From: an uncultured Gammaproteobacteria bacterium
Lineage (GTDB): Bacteria > Pseudomonadota > Gammaproteobacteria > Ga0077536
Length of the DNA: 64,000 bases
Assembly (NCBI GenBank): GCA_938082545.1
Contig: CALKCL010000016.1
Location: 25,519 to 89,518 of the forward strand
Direction: 5' to 3'
This document shows, piece after piece, positions 22,117-32,483 of this stretch. A model generated the notes under the pieces. It worked only from the letters and a program-made list of their open reading frames with translations. It was not told where the DNA came from and ran no database searches. The first letter of the stretch is position 1; each line of letters starts with the position of its first letter. Made by a program: the position numbers and the translations under genes.

Positions 22117-22660
22117 GGTCGCAGCAACTTTTTTTTTGGTGAACTACAAATGTGCGAGGTAAAAAACACCCCTACACGAAAATAAATATACATTTAGTAT
22201 ACTGATATTTCGCTATCAAATATTTAGATCCTTCTGTGAGTGGTAACAGACCACGCAAACTCTATATAAATTAGGTAATTAAGCTAATTTAAGTCTTTTT
22301 GATGGGATAAAATTGCTCCTTTTTTAGTGAGAATACAAAAATAAGATACCGGTTTCGGGCATGGACTTGTTTTGGAATACTGCTATCTCCCGAGCGGAAT
22401 TTGAGACTCAAGCTTTCAATTACGTGAGATTTCTCCGACAGTGGGGTGATAAAGCACCAATCTGGCGCAGTGGCGACTTGACTAAACTCAGGAATATCAT
22501 TAGCCTAGCGTTCAATTACACTGAATTGTCTAATATCCCTTAAAAATGTTGCTACTACTGTATTTAAGTCTCTAAATAGGAAGTAATCCTTCCCCTTTTA
22601 GTCTAATATTTTCGCTACTTCGTATATAGGTTTCATTGGACTATAAAAAAGGCAAAACTA

Positions 22661-24382
22661 TTGGATGAGCAAATGCGTGGAGCAGAAATATTTGTAAAAG
22701 CCCTTGCTGATGAGGGCGTAGAGTTCCTTTTTGGCTATCCTGGAGGTGCTGTCTTGCACATCTATGATGAAATTTTCAAGCAGGACAAAGTCAAACATAT
22801 ATTAGTACGGCATGAACAAGGCGCGACACATGCAGCGGATGGATATGCGCGCGCCTGTGGAAGACCTGGAGTTGTGCTTGTGACATCCGGTCCTGGTGCG
22901 ACAAATGCTGTTACAGGAATTGCTACGGCATTTATGGACTCAATTCCTATGGTCGTTTTCACCGGTCAAGTGTCAACTGCATTGATTGGTAATGATGCTT
23001 TCCAAGAGGTAGATTGCGTTGGGATAACTAGGCCATGCGTTAAGCACAACTTTCTGGTGCAGCGAGTCGAAGACTTAGCAGAGACTATAAAAAAAGCTTT
23101 TTATGTCGCCAGTACCGGGCGGCCTGGCCCAGTTGTAGTTGATTTACCTAAAGATGTTACAGCTGCAGTTACATCTTATAGCTACCCTAAAACGGTTACC
23201 ATGAGATCCTACAAACCCCCAGTTGAGGGTGATCCTGAGCAAATACATCGAGCCTGTGATTTGTTATTGTCGGCTAAAAAGCCCATGATTTATTCTGGTG
23301 GTGGGGCTGTGATCGGTAACGCGTCTGAGGAGCTCACTAAGTTTGCCCGATTACTAGGCTACCCTGTAACGCAGACTTTGATGGGGCTGGGTGCTTATCC
23401 TGGAAGTGACCCTCAGTTTGTTGGGATGCTTGGTATGCATGGGACGTATGAGGCCAATATGGCAATGCATCACTGCGATGTTTTGATATCCATTGGGGCT
23501 CGTTTTGACGACAGAGTAACTGGAGATCTAGAGAAATTTTGTCCAGAAGCGAAAATCATTCATATCGATATAGATCCTGCTTCAATATCTAAAAATGTTT
23601 ACGTTGATGTGCCTATTGTAGGAACTGTGCGCAGCGTCCTTAGAGAGTTGAATCAAGCTATAGAATCAAGTGGTAGAGCTCCTGTCGATCGTGCCACGAA
23701 TCTCTGGTGGGCTCAGATTAAAGAATGGGCAAGTATAAAATGTTTAGATTACGACAAAACCAGTAAGCTAATTAAGCCACAATCGGTGATCGAGGCCTTA
23801 CACAAAGTCACGGATGGGGATGCTTATATTACCTCTGATGTAGGCCAGCACCAGATGTGGGCTGCTCAATACTACACCTTCGACAAACCGCGCAGGTGGA
23901 TAAATTCAGGCGGATTAGGGACTATGGGTTTTGGTTTGCCAGCGGCTATTGGCGTACAATTGGCTTTTCCTGACAGCGTTGTAGCCTGTGTTACTGGTGA
24001 GGCGAGCTTCCAAATGTGTATCCAAGAGCTATCCACATGTCTTCAGTACAATTTACCTATCAAGGTGGTAAGTCTCAACAACAGATATATGGGGATGGTA
24101 CGGCAGTGGCAGGAATTTTTCTATGAATCAAGATATTCTAATTCTTATATGGATGCACTGCCAGATTTTGTGAAGCTGGCTGAAAGCTATGGGCATATAG
24201 GTATGCGAATCGATCAACCCGGAGACGTAGTTGGTGCATTAGAAGAGGCTTTTGGCTTGCGAGACAGACTCGTAGTCATGGATTTCATTACAGATCAAAC
24301 TGAAAATGTCTACCCCATGATTGCTGCAGGCAAAGGGCAACATGAGATGCATTTGGCAACAGACGATCGTGAGCTAGCATGA
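22661..24382 (+). CDS. ilvB: Acetolactate synthase, large catalytic subunit
   Basis: LFGYPGGAVLHIYDEIF, VRHEQGATHAADGYARACGRPGVV, QWQEFFYESRYS; followed by ilvH and ilvC; TTG start. Confidence 0.96.
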   Translation: MDEQMRGAEIFVKALADEGVEFLFGYPGGAVLHIYDEIFKQDKVKHILVRHEQGATHAADGYARACGRPGVVLVTSGPGATNAVTGIATAFMDSIPMVVFTGQVSTALIGNDAFQEVDCVGITRPCVKHNFLVQRVEDLAETIKKAFYVASTGRPGPVVVDLPKDVTAAVTSYSYPKTVTMRSYKPPVEGDPEQIHRACDLLLSAKKPMIYSGGGAVIGNASEELTKFARLLGYPVTQTLMGLGAYPGSDPQFVGMLGMHGTYEANMAMHHCDVLISIGARFDDRVTGDLEKFCPEAKIIHIDIDPASISKNVYVDVPIVGTVRSVLRELNQAIESSGRAPVDRATNLWWAQIKEWASIKCLDYDKTSKLIKPQSVIEALHKVTDGDAYITSDVGQHQMWAAQYYTFDKPRRWINSGGLGTMGFGLPAAIGVQLAFPDSVVACVTGEASFQMCIQELSTCLQYNLPIKVVSLNNRYMGMVRQWQEFFYESRYSNSYMDALPDFVKLAESYGHIGMRIDQPGDVVGALEEAFGLRDRLVVMDFITDQTENVYPMIAAGKGQHEMHLATDDRELA

Positions 24383-24879
24383 CAGAAAGACACACGCTTG
24401 CCCTGTTGTTAGAGAACACTGCAGGATCATTATCGAGAGTGGCGGGTCTTTTCTCCGCTCGCGCATACAATATAGAGTCCCTTTCAGTTGCGCCAACTGA
24501 GGATCCTACTATGTCGAGAATGACCGTTGTGACTAGTGGTTCTCCTCAGATTATTGACCAAATTGTCAAGCAGCTAAACAAGCTTATTGACGTTATTGTT
24601 CTTGTTGATCTGAGTGATGGTTTGCGAGTTGAGCGTGAACTTCTTTTGGTAAAGATGTGGTACGACAATGATCTAGAAAAAGACAAAATTCTGAAGGCAG
24701 TCCGTAAGTTAGAAGGTGTCCTCTTAGATACTACCGAGGGGGTTTACACTGCTGAGATTACCGGTTCCTCAGCGCAACTAGATGAGTTTGTCAGATTAGT
24801 TGATTCAAGTATCCTTGAATTAGCCCGTTCCGGGACTTTAGGTCTCCAATTAGGTCCTAAATCGCTAAATTCGAAATAA
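24379..24879 (+). CDS. ilvH: Acetolactate synthase, small regulatory subunit
   Basis: ACT domain LALLLENTAGSLSRVAGLFSARAYNIESLSVAPTEDPTMSRMT; ATGA overlap with ilvB. Confidence 0.96.
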   Translation: MTERHTLALLLENTAGSLSRVAGLFSARAYNIESLSVAPTEDPTMSRMTVVTSGSPQIIDQIVKQLNKLIDVIVLVDLSDGLRVERELLLVKMWYDNDLEKDKILKAVRKLEGVLLDTTEGVYTAEITGSSAQLDEFVRLVDSSILELARSGTLGLQLGPKSLNSK

Positions 24880-24905
24880 TTTAATACAATATATAAATTG
24901 ACTAA

Positions 24906-25949
<1,044 letters not shown>

Positions 25950-26104
25950 AGTCTTCAATGACGTCTAATTCGTGGGTTACTTGGGTGGGACTGGTATCAC
26001 ATTAAGGAAAATCGTTGTATTGTGATAGCGACTTGATGTCTTTTTTTGGCGAGGCGTATTCTGAACTTCGTTGATGATTTTCAGTTAAGATTGTAGCTAA
26101 GGGT

Positions 26105-26914
26105 ATGGTGAAAACGCCGATGCGATTACTTGGTAGAAAGCCAGACACAGTAAGGACGACCGAAGTCGTGAAGAAGCGCACAGGAATTTACCTGCTCCCG
26201 AATTTATTTACTACCGGGGCCTTGTTTGCTGGGTATTATAGTATAGTCGCTGCTATCAACGACCGTTTTGAAGCAGCGGCGATTGCCGTCTTCATCGCCA
26301 TGGTGCTAGACGGGATAGACGGGCGTATAGCACGCTTAACTAATACACAAAGCGACTTTGGGGCTCAATACGACAGCTTGGCAGATGTGGTGTCTTTTGG
26401 TTTGGCGCCAAGCATCATCATTTATGAGTGGTCTTTGTTTCAGTTAGGTAAATTTGGATGGCTAGCAGCCTTTGTTTATACCGCTGCCGCTGCCTTGAGG
26501 TTAGCCCGATTTAATGCGCAAAGCTCCGACACTGATAGTACTTTTTTTCAAGGGTTGCCTAGCCCTGCTGCTGCTGCCGTAGTGGCCGCTACGGTATGGG
26601 TTGGTCAGAGTTTTAGTTTCCTCAGCCTCCATGGGTTTGCGTTTCTAGTCATGACGATTACCTTATGCGTTGCCTTGCTTATGGTAAGTAACCTGATGTA
26701 CTACAGCTTTAAAGATTTTGACTTGCGTGGAAAGGTTCCATTTGTAGCAGTACTAGCCGTTGTTATGGTGTTTGTTTTGGTTTCACTAGAGCCAGCCAGT
26801 GTCCTTCTAATTCTTTTTGGTGGTTACGCATTATCTCCGTTAGGGGCTAGATTGAAGAGAATATGGTTTAAAGGAGAGCAGAGCTCGACTGCGCTGCATC
26901 TTGATGAAGACTGA
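26105..26914 (+). CDS. pssA: CDP-diacylglycerol--serine O-phosphatidyltransferase
   Basis: CDP-alcohol phosphotransferase motif DGIDGRIARLTNTQSDFGAQYDSLADVVSFGLAP. Confidence 0.95.
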   Translation: MVKTPMRLLGRKPDTVRTTEVVKKRTGIYLLPNLFTTGALFAGYYSIVAAINDRFEAAAIAVFIAMVLDGIDGRIARLTNTQSDFGAQYDSLADVVSFGLAPSIIIYEWSLFQLGKFGWLAAFVYTAAAALRLARFNAQSSDTDSTFFQGLPSPAAAAVVAATVWVGQSFSFLSLHGFAFLVMTITLCVALLMVSNLMYYSFKDFDLRGKVPFVAVLAVVMVFVLVSLEPASVLLILFGGYALSPLGARLKRIWFKGEQSSTALHLDED

Positions 26915-26982
26915 TGTAGAGTTCTCATGAGGATATGGCCATCTGGACAGACTATGAAAACGCCGCGTTTTGATAGTATCTG

Positions 26983-27525
26983 GTGGAAACGATGAGCTCT
27001 TCAAGCTCCGGAACTGCTCATTTATCAGAAATGGGGATTGATGTTTGGAGCCCGCGAATTATTGAAGTTCCCAAGTTTCAACACCATTTCTTTTCAGATG
27101 ATAGCAACAAGCGGACCTGTTGTGTTGTGCTTAAAGTTGGAAATGAAGCTGCGGGAGTTAGTGTTGCGCTTCTTTTGGACAATATGATGCTGGCAGTTGG
27201 TTTATCTAGACGCTCTCTCAAAGACGATTCACAAGTGCGTGACAACCGAAAAGATATCATTGAGGAGGAGGCTTCGCTTGACGAGATATTGAAATACCAT
27301 ACTCCAGATTTTCTATTATTATCAGGCTTTAAAATACACCATCTAATAACCAATGCTAATGAGAAAAAAAAATCTCCAAGTGTTCTAAATTTAGGTGATT
27401 ATGATCTTAGCTTTTATTCTATAGAGTCGTTGCTTGAGCTCCTTGAAAATCCAGATCGAAAACGAGAAGTTTGGCAAACGTTGAGTAAGTTGCAAAATAG
27501 ATTCGAGAAGGTCGAGACTAAATGA
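26983..27525 (+). CDS. Uncharacterised protein; candidate DNA polymerase III psi subunit (HolD-like)
   Basis: Position directly upstream of rimI, as E. coli holD; N-terminal LSEMGIDVWSPR resembles E. coli psi LQQLGITQWSLRRP; C-terminal NPDRKREVWQTLSKLQNRF resembles NPTARAALWQQICTYEHDF. Confidence 0.55.
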   Translation: METMSSSSSGTAHLSEMGIDVWSPRIIEVPKFQHHFFSDDSNKRTCCVVLKVGNEAAGVSVALLLDNMMLAVGLSRRSLKDDSQVRDNRKDIIEEEASLDEILKYHTPDFLLLSGFKIHHLITNANEKKKSPSVLNLGDYDLSFYSIESLLELLENPDRKREVWQTLSKLQNRFEKVETK

Positions 27526-27986
27526 GTAGCCCTTTGCCGCTAGAAATGCTTATTCAGCGTTCTATGCGAATAGAAGATGTGCCTGAAGTAATTGATATAG
27601 AAGTGCGTTCTTACGATTTCCCTTGGTCGGAAAAAATTTTCTTGGACTGTATGAAAGCCGGCTATTTATGTAATGTCGCTCATTTTGGAGGGGTTTTGGC
27701 AGCGTATGGGATAATGTCTTTCGGGGCAGGAGAAGCACATATTTTAAATGTATGTGTTGATGCGAGCTATCGAAGGGAAGGTTTTGGTAAGCTGTTGATT
27801 ACCAAGTTACTGGAAATAGTTAAAACTCATAATGTAAGTAGTGTGTATTTGGAAGTTCGTCCGTCTAATCCCGCAGCTATTGATCTGTATTCTCAGATAG
27901 GTTTTTCCAAAGTCGGTGAGAGACTCAAATATTACCCTGCCCTTAATGGGCGCGAGGATGCTCACGTTTTAAAACTGACTATGTAA
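27522..27986 (+). CDS. rimI: Ribosomal protein S18-alanine N-acetyltransferase
   Basis: GNAT fold: NVCVDASYRREGFGKLLITKLLEIVK, YLEVRPSNPAAIDLYSQIGFSKVGERLKYYP. Confidence 0.93.
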   Translation: MSSPLPLEMLIQRSMRIEDVPEVIDIEVRSYDFPWSEKIFLDCMKAGYLCNVAHFGGVLAAYGIMSFGAGEAHILNVCVDASYRREGFGKLLITKLLEIVKTHNVSSVYLEVRPSNPAAIDLYSQIGFSKVGERLKYYPALNGREDAHVLKLTM

Positions 27987-28066
27987 TCTAATGTGGACTT
28001 GTGTGCAGAGGCTTAAACCTTTACCTTTATCATCAACTGTAAATACTGTTTTTCTAGGAGTTCCGG

Positions 28067-28633
28067 ATGAAATTTCCTGATATGCGTGCCTCAAAATTAA
28101 TTCAAAACATTTTCTATATAACACTTTTGTTTGCTGGAGCTAATACTGCTTTTGCAAACTCGGTAGCTTTAGAGCTCGGGACGATAGAAGGTGACGAGAA
28201 TGCTGAGCGGTTTGGTGGGGTATTTCGTGTGGAGTCCGATAAAAAATGGTTTGCGGCTGGAGATTGGTATTTGGGTACCTATTTCGAATTTGGCCTTACT
28301 TATTGGGATGGCGACAAGGGCACTGAAGGCAAGGATAGTCTCGTAGATTTTGCGGTAACGCCTATTTTCCGCTACCAGCGGAAGCTTGGAGATAGTATTG
28401 CCCCTTTCGTAGAGTTCGGTACAGGCGCGCATGTTCATACTGAGACAGGAATTGGCAATAAAGATATAGATATTCCTTTTTCTTTCGGGACTCATGTTGG
28501 TGCGGGTGCTCGTTTCGGTGCGAGAGGAGCATATGAAGTTGCTTATCGGTTTCAGCACTTATCAAATGCCGGTTTAGGCGATGAAAACCCCGGACTTAAT
28601 TTTCATGTCATTCAATTAGGCTACCATTTTTGA
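28067..28633 (+). CDS. pagL: Acyloxyacyl hydrolase / lipid A 3-O-deacylase PagL-like
   Basis: Signal peptide, beta-barrel-like, C-terminal YRFQHLSNAGLGDENPGLNF (PagL His-x-Ser...Glu pattern), terminal GYHF. Confidence 0.82.
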   Translation: MKFPDMRASKLIQNIFYITLLFAGANTAFANSVALELGTIEGDENAERFGGVFRVESDKKWFAAGDWYLGTYFEFGLTYWDGDKGTEGKDSLVDFAVTPIFRYQRKLGDSIAPFVEFGTGAHVHTETGIGNKDIDIPFSFGTHVGAGARFGARGAYEVAYRFQHLSNAGLGDENPGLNFHVIQLGYHF

Positions 28634-28871
28634 GCTCGTTCTCGTGCTCGTGTTTCTGCTTACTGCGTGTTTATAAAATATAAGCTATTGAACGGTAGAC
28701 CTTAGAGAGCTGTGTTGGTAACCACCAATCTTGTCAGATTTCGGATTTTAAAGGTTATAAGCAGTAGTAGCATGTGATCAATACCGGAAGTGTCTAGTGT
28801 AAATATCACATGTGTTATTTTTGATCGAAGGAGGTAAGTACGTTTTCAGGAACGTATTTTGAAAAAACGTA

Positions 28872-29666
28872 ATGAATGTATTTGCTTTTCAGATAAAAAC
28901 CGTTCCAGATCTCGATGCAGGGCGTAAATTTTGGAGTCTAGGTGATTTAGGAGATAAAGAAGCCGGCGCCGTCATGCATAGTAAAAGACGGCAGGAGACT
29001 AACAGTATAAGTAACTCCTTGCGTCAGCACTTTCAAAAAGTAGTATCTATTTCGGCAGTTTATAGAGTGGATGAAAGCATTAAAATCTGGTCGCTGGGAG
29101 AAGGAAATCTCACTGAAATTGATTCTGCTGAAAGCAGATTGCTTCGGGAATTTTATGGATATATAGAGGCCCATGGTCCGGCGCTGATTTCATGGAACGG
29201 TGCGGTATTTGACTTGCCCGTCTTGCATTATAGAGCTCTTGTTAATAAAGTTTCTGCGCCAAAGTATTGGAATAGTGAGAGTAGATACGTAAATATGGAG
29301 GAAAATTGCTGTCAAGAAGATACAACTGCCATGCATACAGATCTTATGAATCAGCTAGGTGGCTCTAAAGACGCACCGTATTCTCCTCTTTCAGAAGTTG
29401 CTAGTTTGCTAGGTTTCCCTAACACACTAGATATGGATAGTAGAAAGATGTTTGAAGTATATCTAACTGGCGGCACAGAAATCATTCGAAAAAAGAATGA
29501 AGTGGACGTACTTAAACTCTGGTTCGTTTACCTTAACTACCAATCTATGGCTGGCCAGATCGACATTAATATTGAGATGGAACGAACTAGGAACTGTCTC
29601 GCCTCCAGTAATCAGCCTCATGCGTCTGAACTATTGGCTCTATGGCCAGCTATGGCCTTATTTTGA
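28872..29666 (+). CDS. Homolog of predicted PolB-like 3'-5' exonuclease with degenerate catalytic motif
   Basis: KRRQETNSISNSL, KIWSLGEG, LISWNGAVFDLPVLHYRAL, LLGFPNTLDMDSRKMFEVYL typical of the family; catalytic DIET motif reads QIKT. Confidence 0.8.
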   Translation: MNVFAFQIKTVPDLDAGRKFWSLGDLGDKEAGAVMHSKRRQETNSISNSLRQHFQKVVSISAVYRVDESIKIWSLGEGNLTEIDSAESRLLREFYGYIEAHGPALISWNGAVFDLPVLHYRALVNKVSAPKYWNSESRYVNMEENCCQEDTTAMHTDLMNQLGGSKDAPYSPLSEVASLLGFPNTLDMDSRKMFEVYLTGGTEIIRKKNEVDVLKLWFVYLNYQSMAGQIDINIEMERTRNCLASSNQPHASELLALWPAMALF

Positions 29667-29694
29667 TTGTCTGTTGTGGGCCCCTTTATTCCCT

Positions 29695-30993
29695 ATGAAA
29701 AACGATGAGCATGATACGCTGACCATCCAAAAATTTGCTCACGATGGGCGTGGCGTGGCTCGATTAAAAGGAAAAACCGTATTTGTGTCTAATGCGCTGC
29801 CCGGAGAAACGGTAGAGGCGGAGATTGTTTACACGCATCGTAGCTTTGATGAAGCAAAAGCCATTAGTGTACTAAGCGGGAAAAGTCATCTTCGCGTTAC
29901 TCCAAAGTGTGAATATTTTGAGAAATGCGGTGGTTGCGATTTGCAGCATATTCAAGACTCTTATCAATTAAAGTATAAGCGAGATGTATTGGCCGAAATA
30001 TTGGCTCGTCAATCAGATTTGACTGCAGAATATGAGTTGGAGGCGGTCACTAGTCTCCCATGGCGATATCGCCGAAATGCTAGAATTGCTGTTTCCACCT
30101 CTCTTGAACACGGACTTACGTTAGGCTTTCGTGAGAAGGGCAGTAGAACTGTTGTCCATTGCTTAAAATGCGACATCCTTGAACCTTCATTATCAGATCT
30201 ATTGCCTCATTTAACTGATCTGATTCAAGGGTTAGACTTTAAAAACTGTATACCTGAAGTAGAGTTACTTTCGACAGAAGACAATGTGACTGTAACCCTA
30301 TTTATTGAACCCAAATTCAATGCTTCAGATCGAATAAAGTTAAGTGATTTTGCCAATGCACATAAAGTTAGTGTCTGTCGTAAATCTGGCAAGACGATTG
30401 AGTCTTTAGGAAGCTCAAACGCAGATCATGGCTACTATATTAATGACCTATATTTTGAGATCTCTCCTGGTAGTTTCTTGCAAACGAACCATGAAATAAA
30501 CACAGCGTTAGTGGCTCATGCTTTAGAGGTCTTGGCGCCATCAAAAAACGAAACTATTGCGGACTTATTTTGTGGTATGGGTAATTTCAGTTTACCTCTA
30601 GCGCAGTTGGCTGGTTCAGTTGTAGGCGTTGAGTCCGACAGAGATCTACTTGCACAAGGGCGCGCGAATGCTGATTTAAATGCGATTCTGAATTGCGAAT
30701 TTTTGCGAGGAGACCTTTTTAAATGTAGCAAATTCTTATTAGCGCGGCTTGCAGATTGCGAAAAAATTCTACTAGATCCTCCACGCGTAGGTGCATTGGA
30801 TTTCGTGACTAATTGTGATTTTGAAAAAATTAATCATATCGTCTATGTTTCTTGCAGCCCCTCTACATTTGCTAGGGATGCTAAAGTATTGTGCGGTAGA
30901 CATAAATTTACACTTATCAGCACACGTGTTTTTGATATGTTTCCTCAGACAGCTCATGTTGAACTTGTTGGTGTGTTTAAAAAAGGGATATAA
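29695..30993 (+). CDS. rlmD: 23S rRNA (uracil(1939)-C(5))-methyltransferase RlmD
   Basis: TRAM domain, FeS cysteines CEYFEKCGGC, IADLFCGMGNFSLPLA, LDPPRVGA, YVSCSPSTFARD; start chosen at ATG 29695 rather than the longer ORF start. Confidence 0.92.
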   Translation: MKNDEHDTLTIQKFAHDGRGVARLKGKTVFVSNALPGETVEAEIVYTHRSFDEAKAISVLSGKSHLRVTPKCEYFEKCGGCDLQHIQDSYQLKYKRDVLAEILARQSDLTAEYELEAVTSLPWRYRRNARIAVSTSLEHGLTLGFREKGSRTVVHCLKCDILEPSLSDLLPHLTDLIQGLDFKNCIPEVELLSTEDNVTVTLFIEPKFNASDRIKLSDFANAHKVSVCRKSGKTIESLGSSNADHGYYINDLYFEISPGSFLQTNHEINTALVAHALEVLAPSKNETIADLFCGMGNFSLPLAQLAGSVVGVESDRDLLAQGRANADLNAILNCEFLRGDLFKCSKFLLARLADCEKILLDPPRVGALDFVTNCDFEKINHIVYVSCSPSTFARDAKVLCGRHKFTLISTRVFDMFPQTAHVELVGVFKKGI

Positions 30994-30998
30994 GTGCT

Positions 30999-32483
30999 AT
31001 GTATTTATACCTCAGGTTAATATTAGTTTTATTAATGGTTCAATGCTTTCAAGTCCACGCAGAAACTGAGCGAAATAGAATTCGCTTTGGTATCCCTACA
31101 GCGCCGAGTTCTCTTGACCCTAGATTCTCTGTTGATGCAGTGTCAGCGAGGTTGCAGAATTTGGTACATCGCTCTTTAGTTCGATTCGAAGAGACTCAGA
31201 TGGTGGTTCCTGATTTAGCCGAGTGGGAGAAATTAGCACCACTGCATTATCGTTTTACAATAAATGAGGGCGCATACTTTAATAATGGGAATAAGGTAGT
31301 GGCATCTGATGTCCACGCTACTTACAAATCTATTCTAGATCCTAAAATTCTGTCTCCCCACATAGGTAGTTTGAAAAACATTAGAGAGATAATCGAACTT
31401 GACGATCGGACAGTGGATTTTATTTTAAATGAAGCTGATCATTTTTTCCCTGATTCTTTGTCCATTGGCATTTTGCCAGCTGCATACGTTCAGAATCCTC
31501 CCCCCAAAAATATTTTCGCAGCAAGTGCAGGTCCATTCGAGGTTTTAAGTTGGACGACAAATGAGCCATTAGTATTGCGTCGAAGAAAAGACGGTCATAT
31601 ATTTGAGTTCATCGCAATTAAAGATAGCAACGCTAGATCTTTACGATTGATCTCCGGCGAGATAGATATTATGCAAGGAGATGTTCCTCCCCATATTTAT
31701 GCATCGCTTTTACAGCGCCCGTATTTGTATGGAAAAAGAATTGCGGGTAATACGTTCTCTTATTTAGGGTTTAATTTAAAAGATGGGATTACTTCTGACC
31801 CAAGATTTCGTCAAGCCTTAGCCCATGCAATTAATCGAGATGCAATTTTAAAATTTCTTTTTCAAGGCTCCGCAAGAAAAGCATGGGCGCTATTTCCCCC
31901 TAGCCATTGGGCGGGAGCAGAAAATTTGACGGGGTTTTCGTATAATCCCACGTTATCACGAAAAATTATTGCAGAAATAAACCCTACAGCAACACCAATT
32001 ATTTTGAATTATAAAACATCCACGAATAAATTTAGACAGCGTGTCGCAAACGTAATACAAAGCCAACTAGCATCTGTTGGAGTGGAGATGAAGATTGAAA
32101 TTTTAGACTTCGGTACGCTGATGGGAGAGATTTCTCGAGGCGATTTCCAATCTTATTCGCTATCATGGGTGGGGCTACGAACGTCTGATATGTATCGCCA
32201 GATTTTTCACAGTAAATCCGTGCCTCCTTTGGGGAAAAATAGAGGGCATTACAAGAGTATCCGAGCAGATGAGCTAATAGAAATGGCTGAGAAAGAAAGT
32301 GACTTACATTTGCGACGCAATCTCTATAAGAAACTTCAATTTCTTTTGCTAGAAGAGTTGCCTTATGTCCCTTTATGGTTTGAAGATCACTTAGTAGTGA
32401 TGCGAAAAGATATACAATCCTATACTACAAATATTGATGGGGGCTACGCTGCATTAATTGATACGCAGAGATCTCGAAAATGA
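30999..32483 (+). CDS. ABC transporter substrate-binding protein, peptide/oligopeptide family (SBP family 5)
   Basis: N-terminal signal peptide, LDPRFSVDAVSARLQNLVHRSLVRF, SYLGFNLKDGITSDPRFRQALAHAINRDAIL, LFQGSARKAWALFPPSHW. Confidence 0.92.
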   Translation: MYLYLRLILVLLMVQCFQVHAETERNRIRFGIPTAPSSLDPRFSVDAVSARLQNLVHRSLVRFEETQMVVPDLAEWEKLAPLHYRFTINEGAYFNNGNKVVASDVHATYKSILDPKILSPHIGSLKNIREIIELDDRTVDFILNEADHFFPDSLSIGILPAAYVQNPPPKNIFAASAGPFEVLSWTTNEPLVLRRRKDGHIFEFIAIKDSNARSLRLISGEIDIMQGDVPPHIYASLLQRPYLYGKRIAGNTFSYLGFNLKDGITSDPRFRQALAHAINRDAILKFLFQGSARKAWALFPPSHWAGAENLTGFSYNPTLSRKIIAEINPTATPIILNYKTSTNKFRQRVANVIQSQLASVGVEMKIEILDFGTLMGEISRGDFQSYSLSWVGLRTSDMYRQIFHSKSVPPLGKNRGHYKSIRADELIEMAEKESDLHLRRNLYKKLQFLLLEELPYVPLWFEDHLVVMRKDIQSYTTNIDGGYAALIDTQRSRK

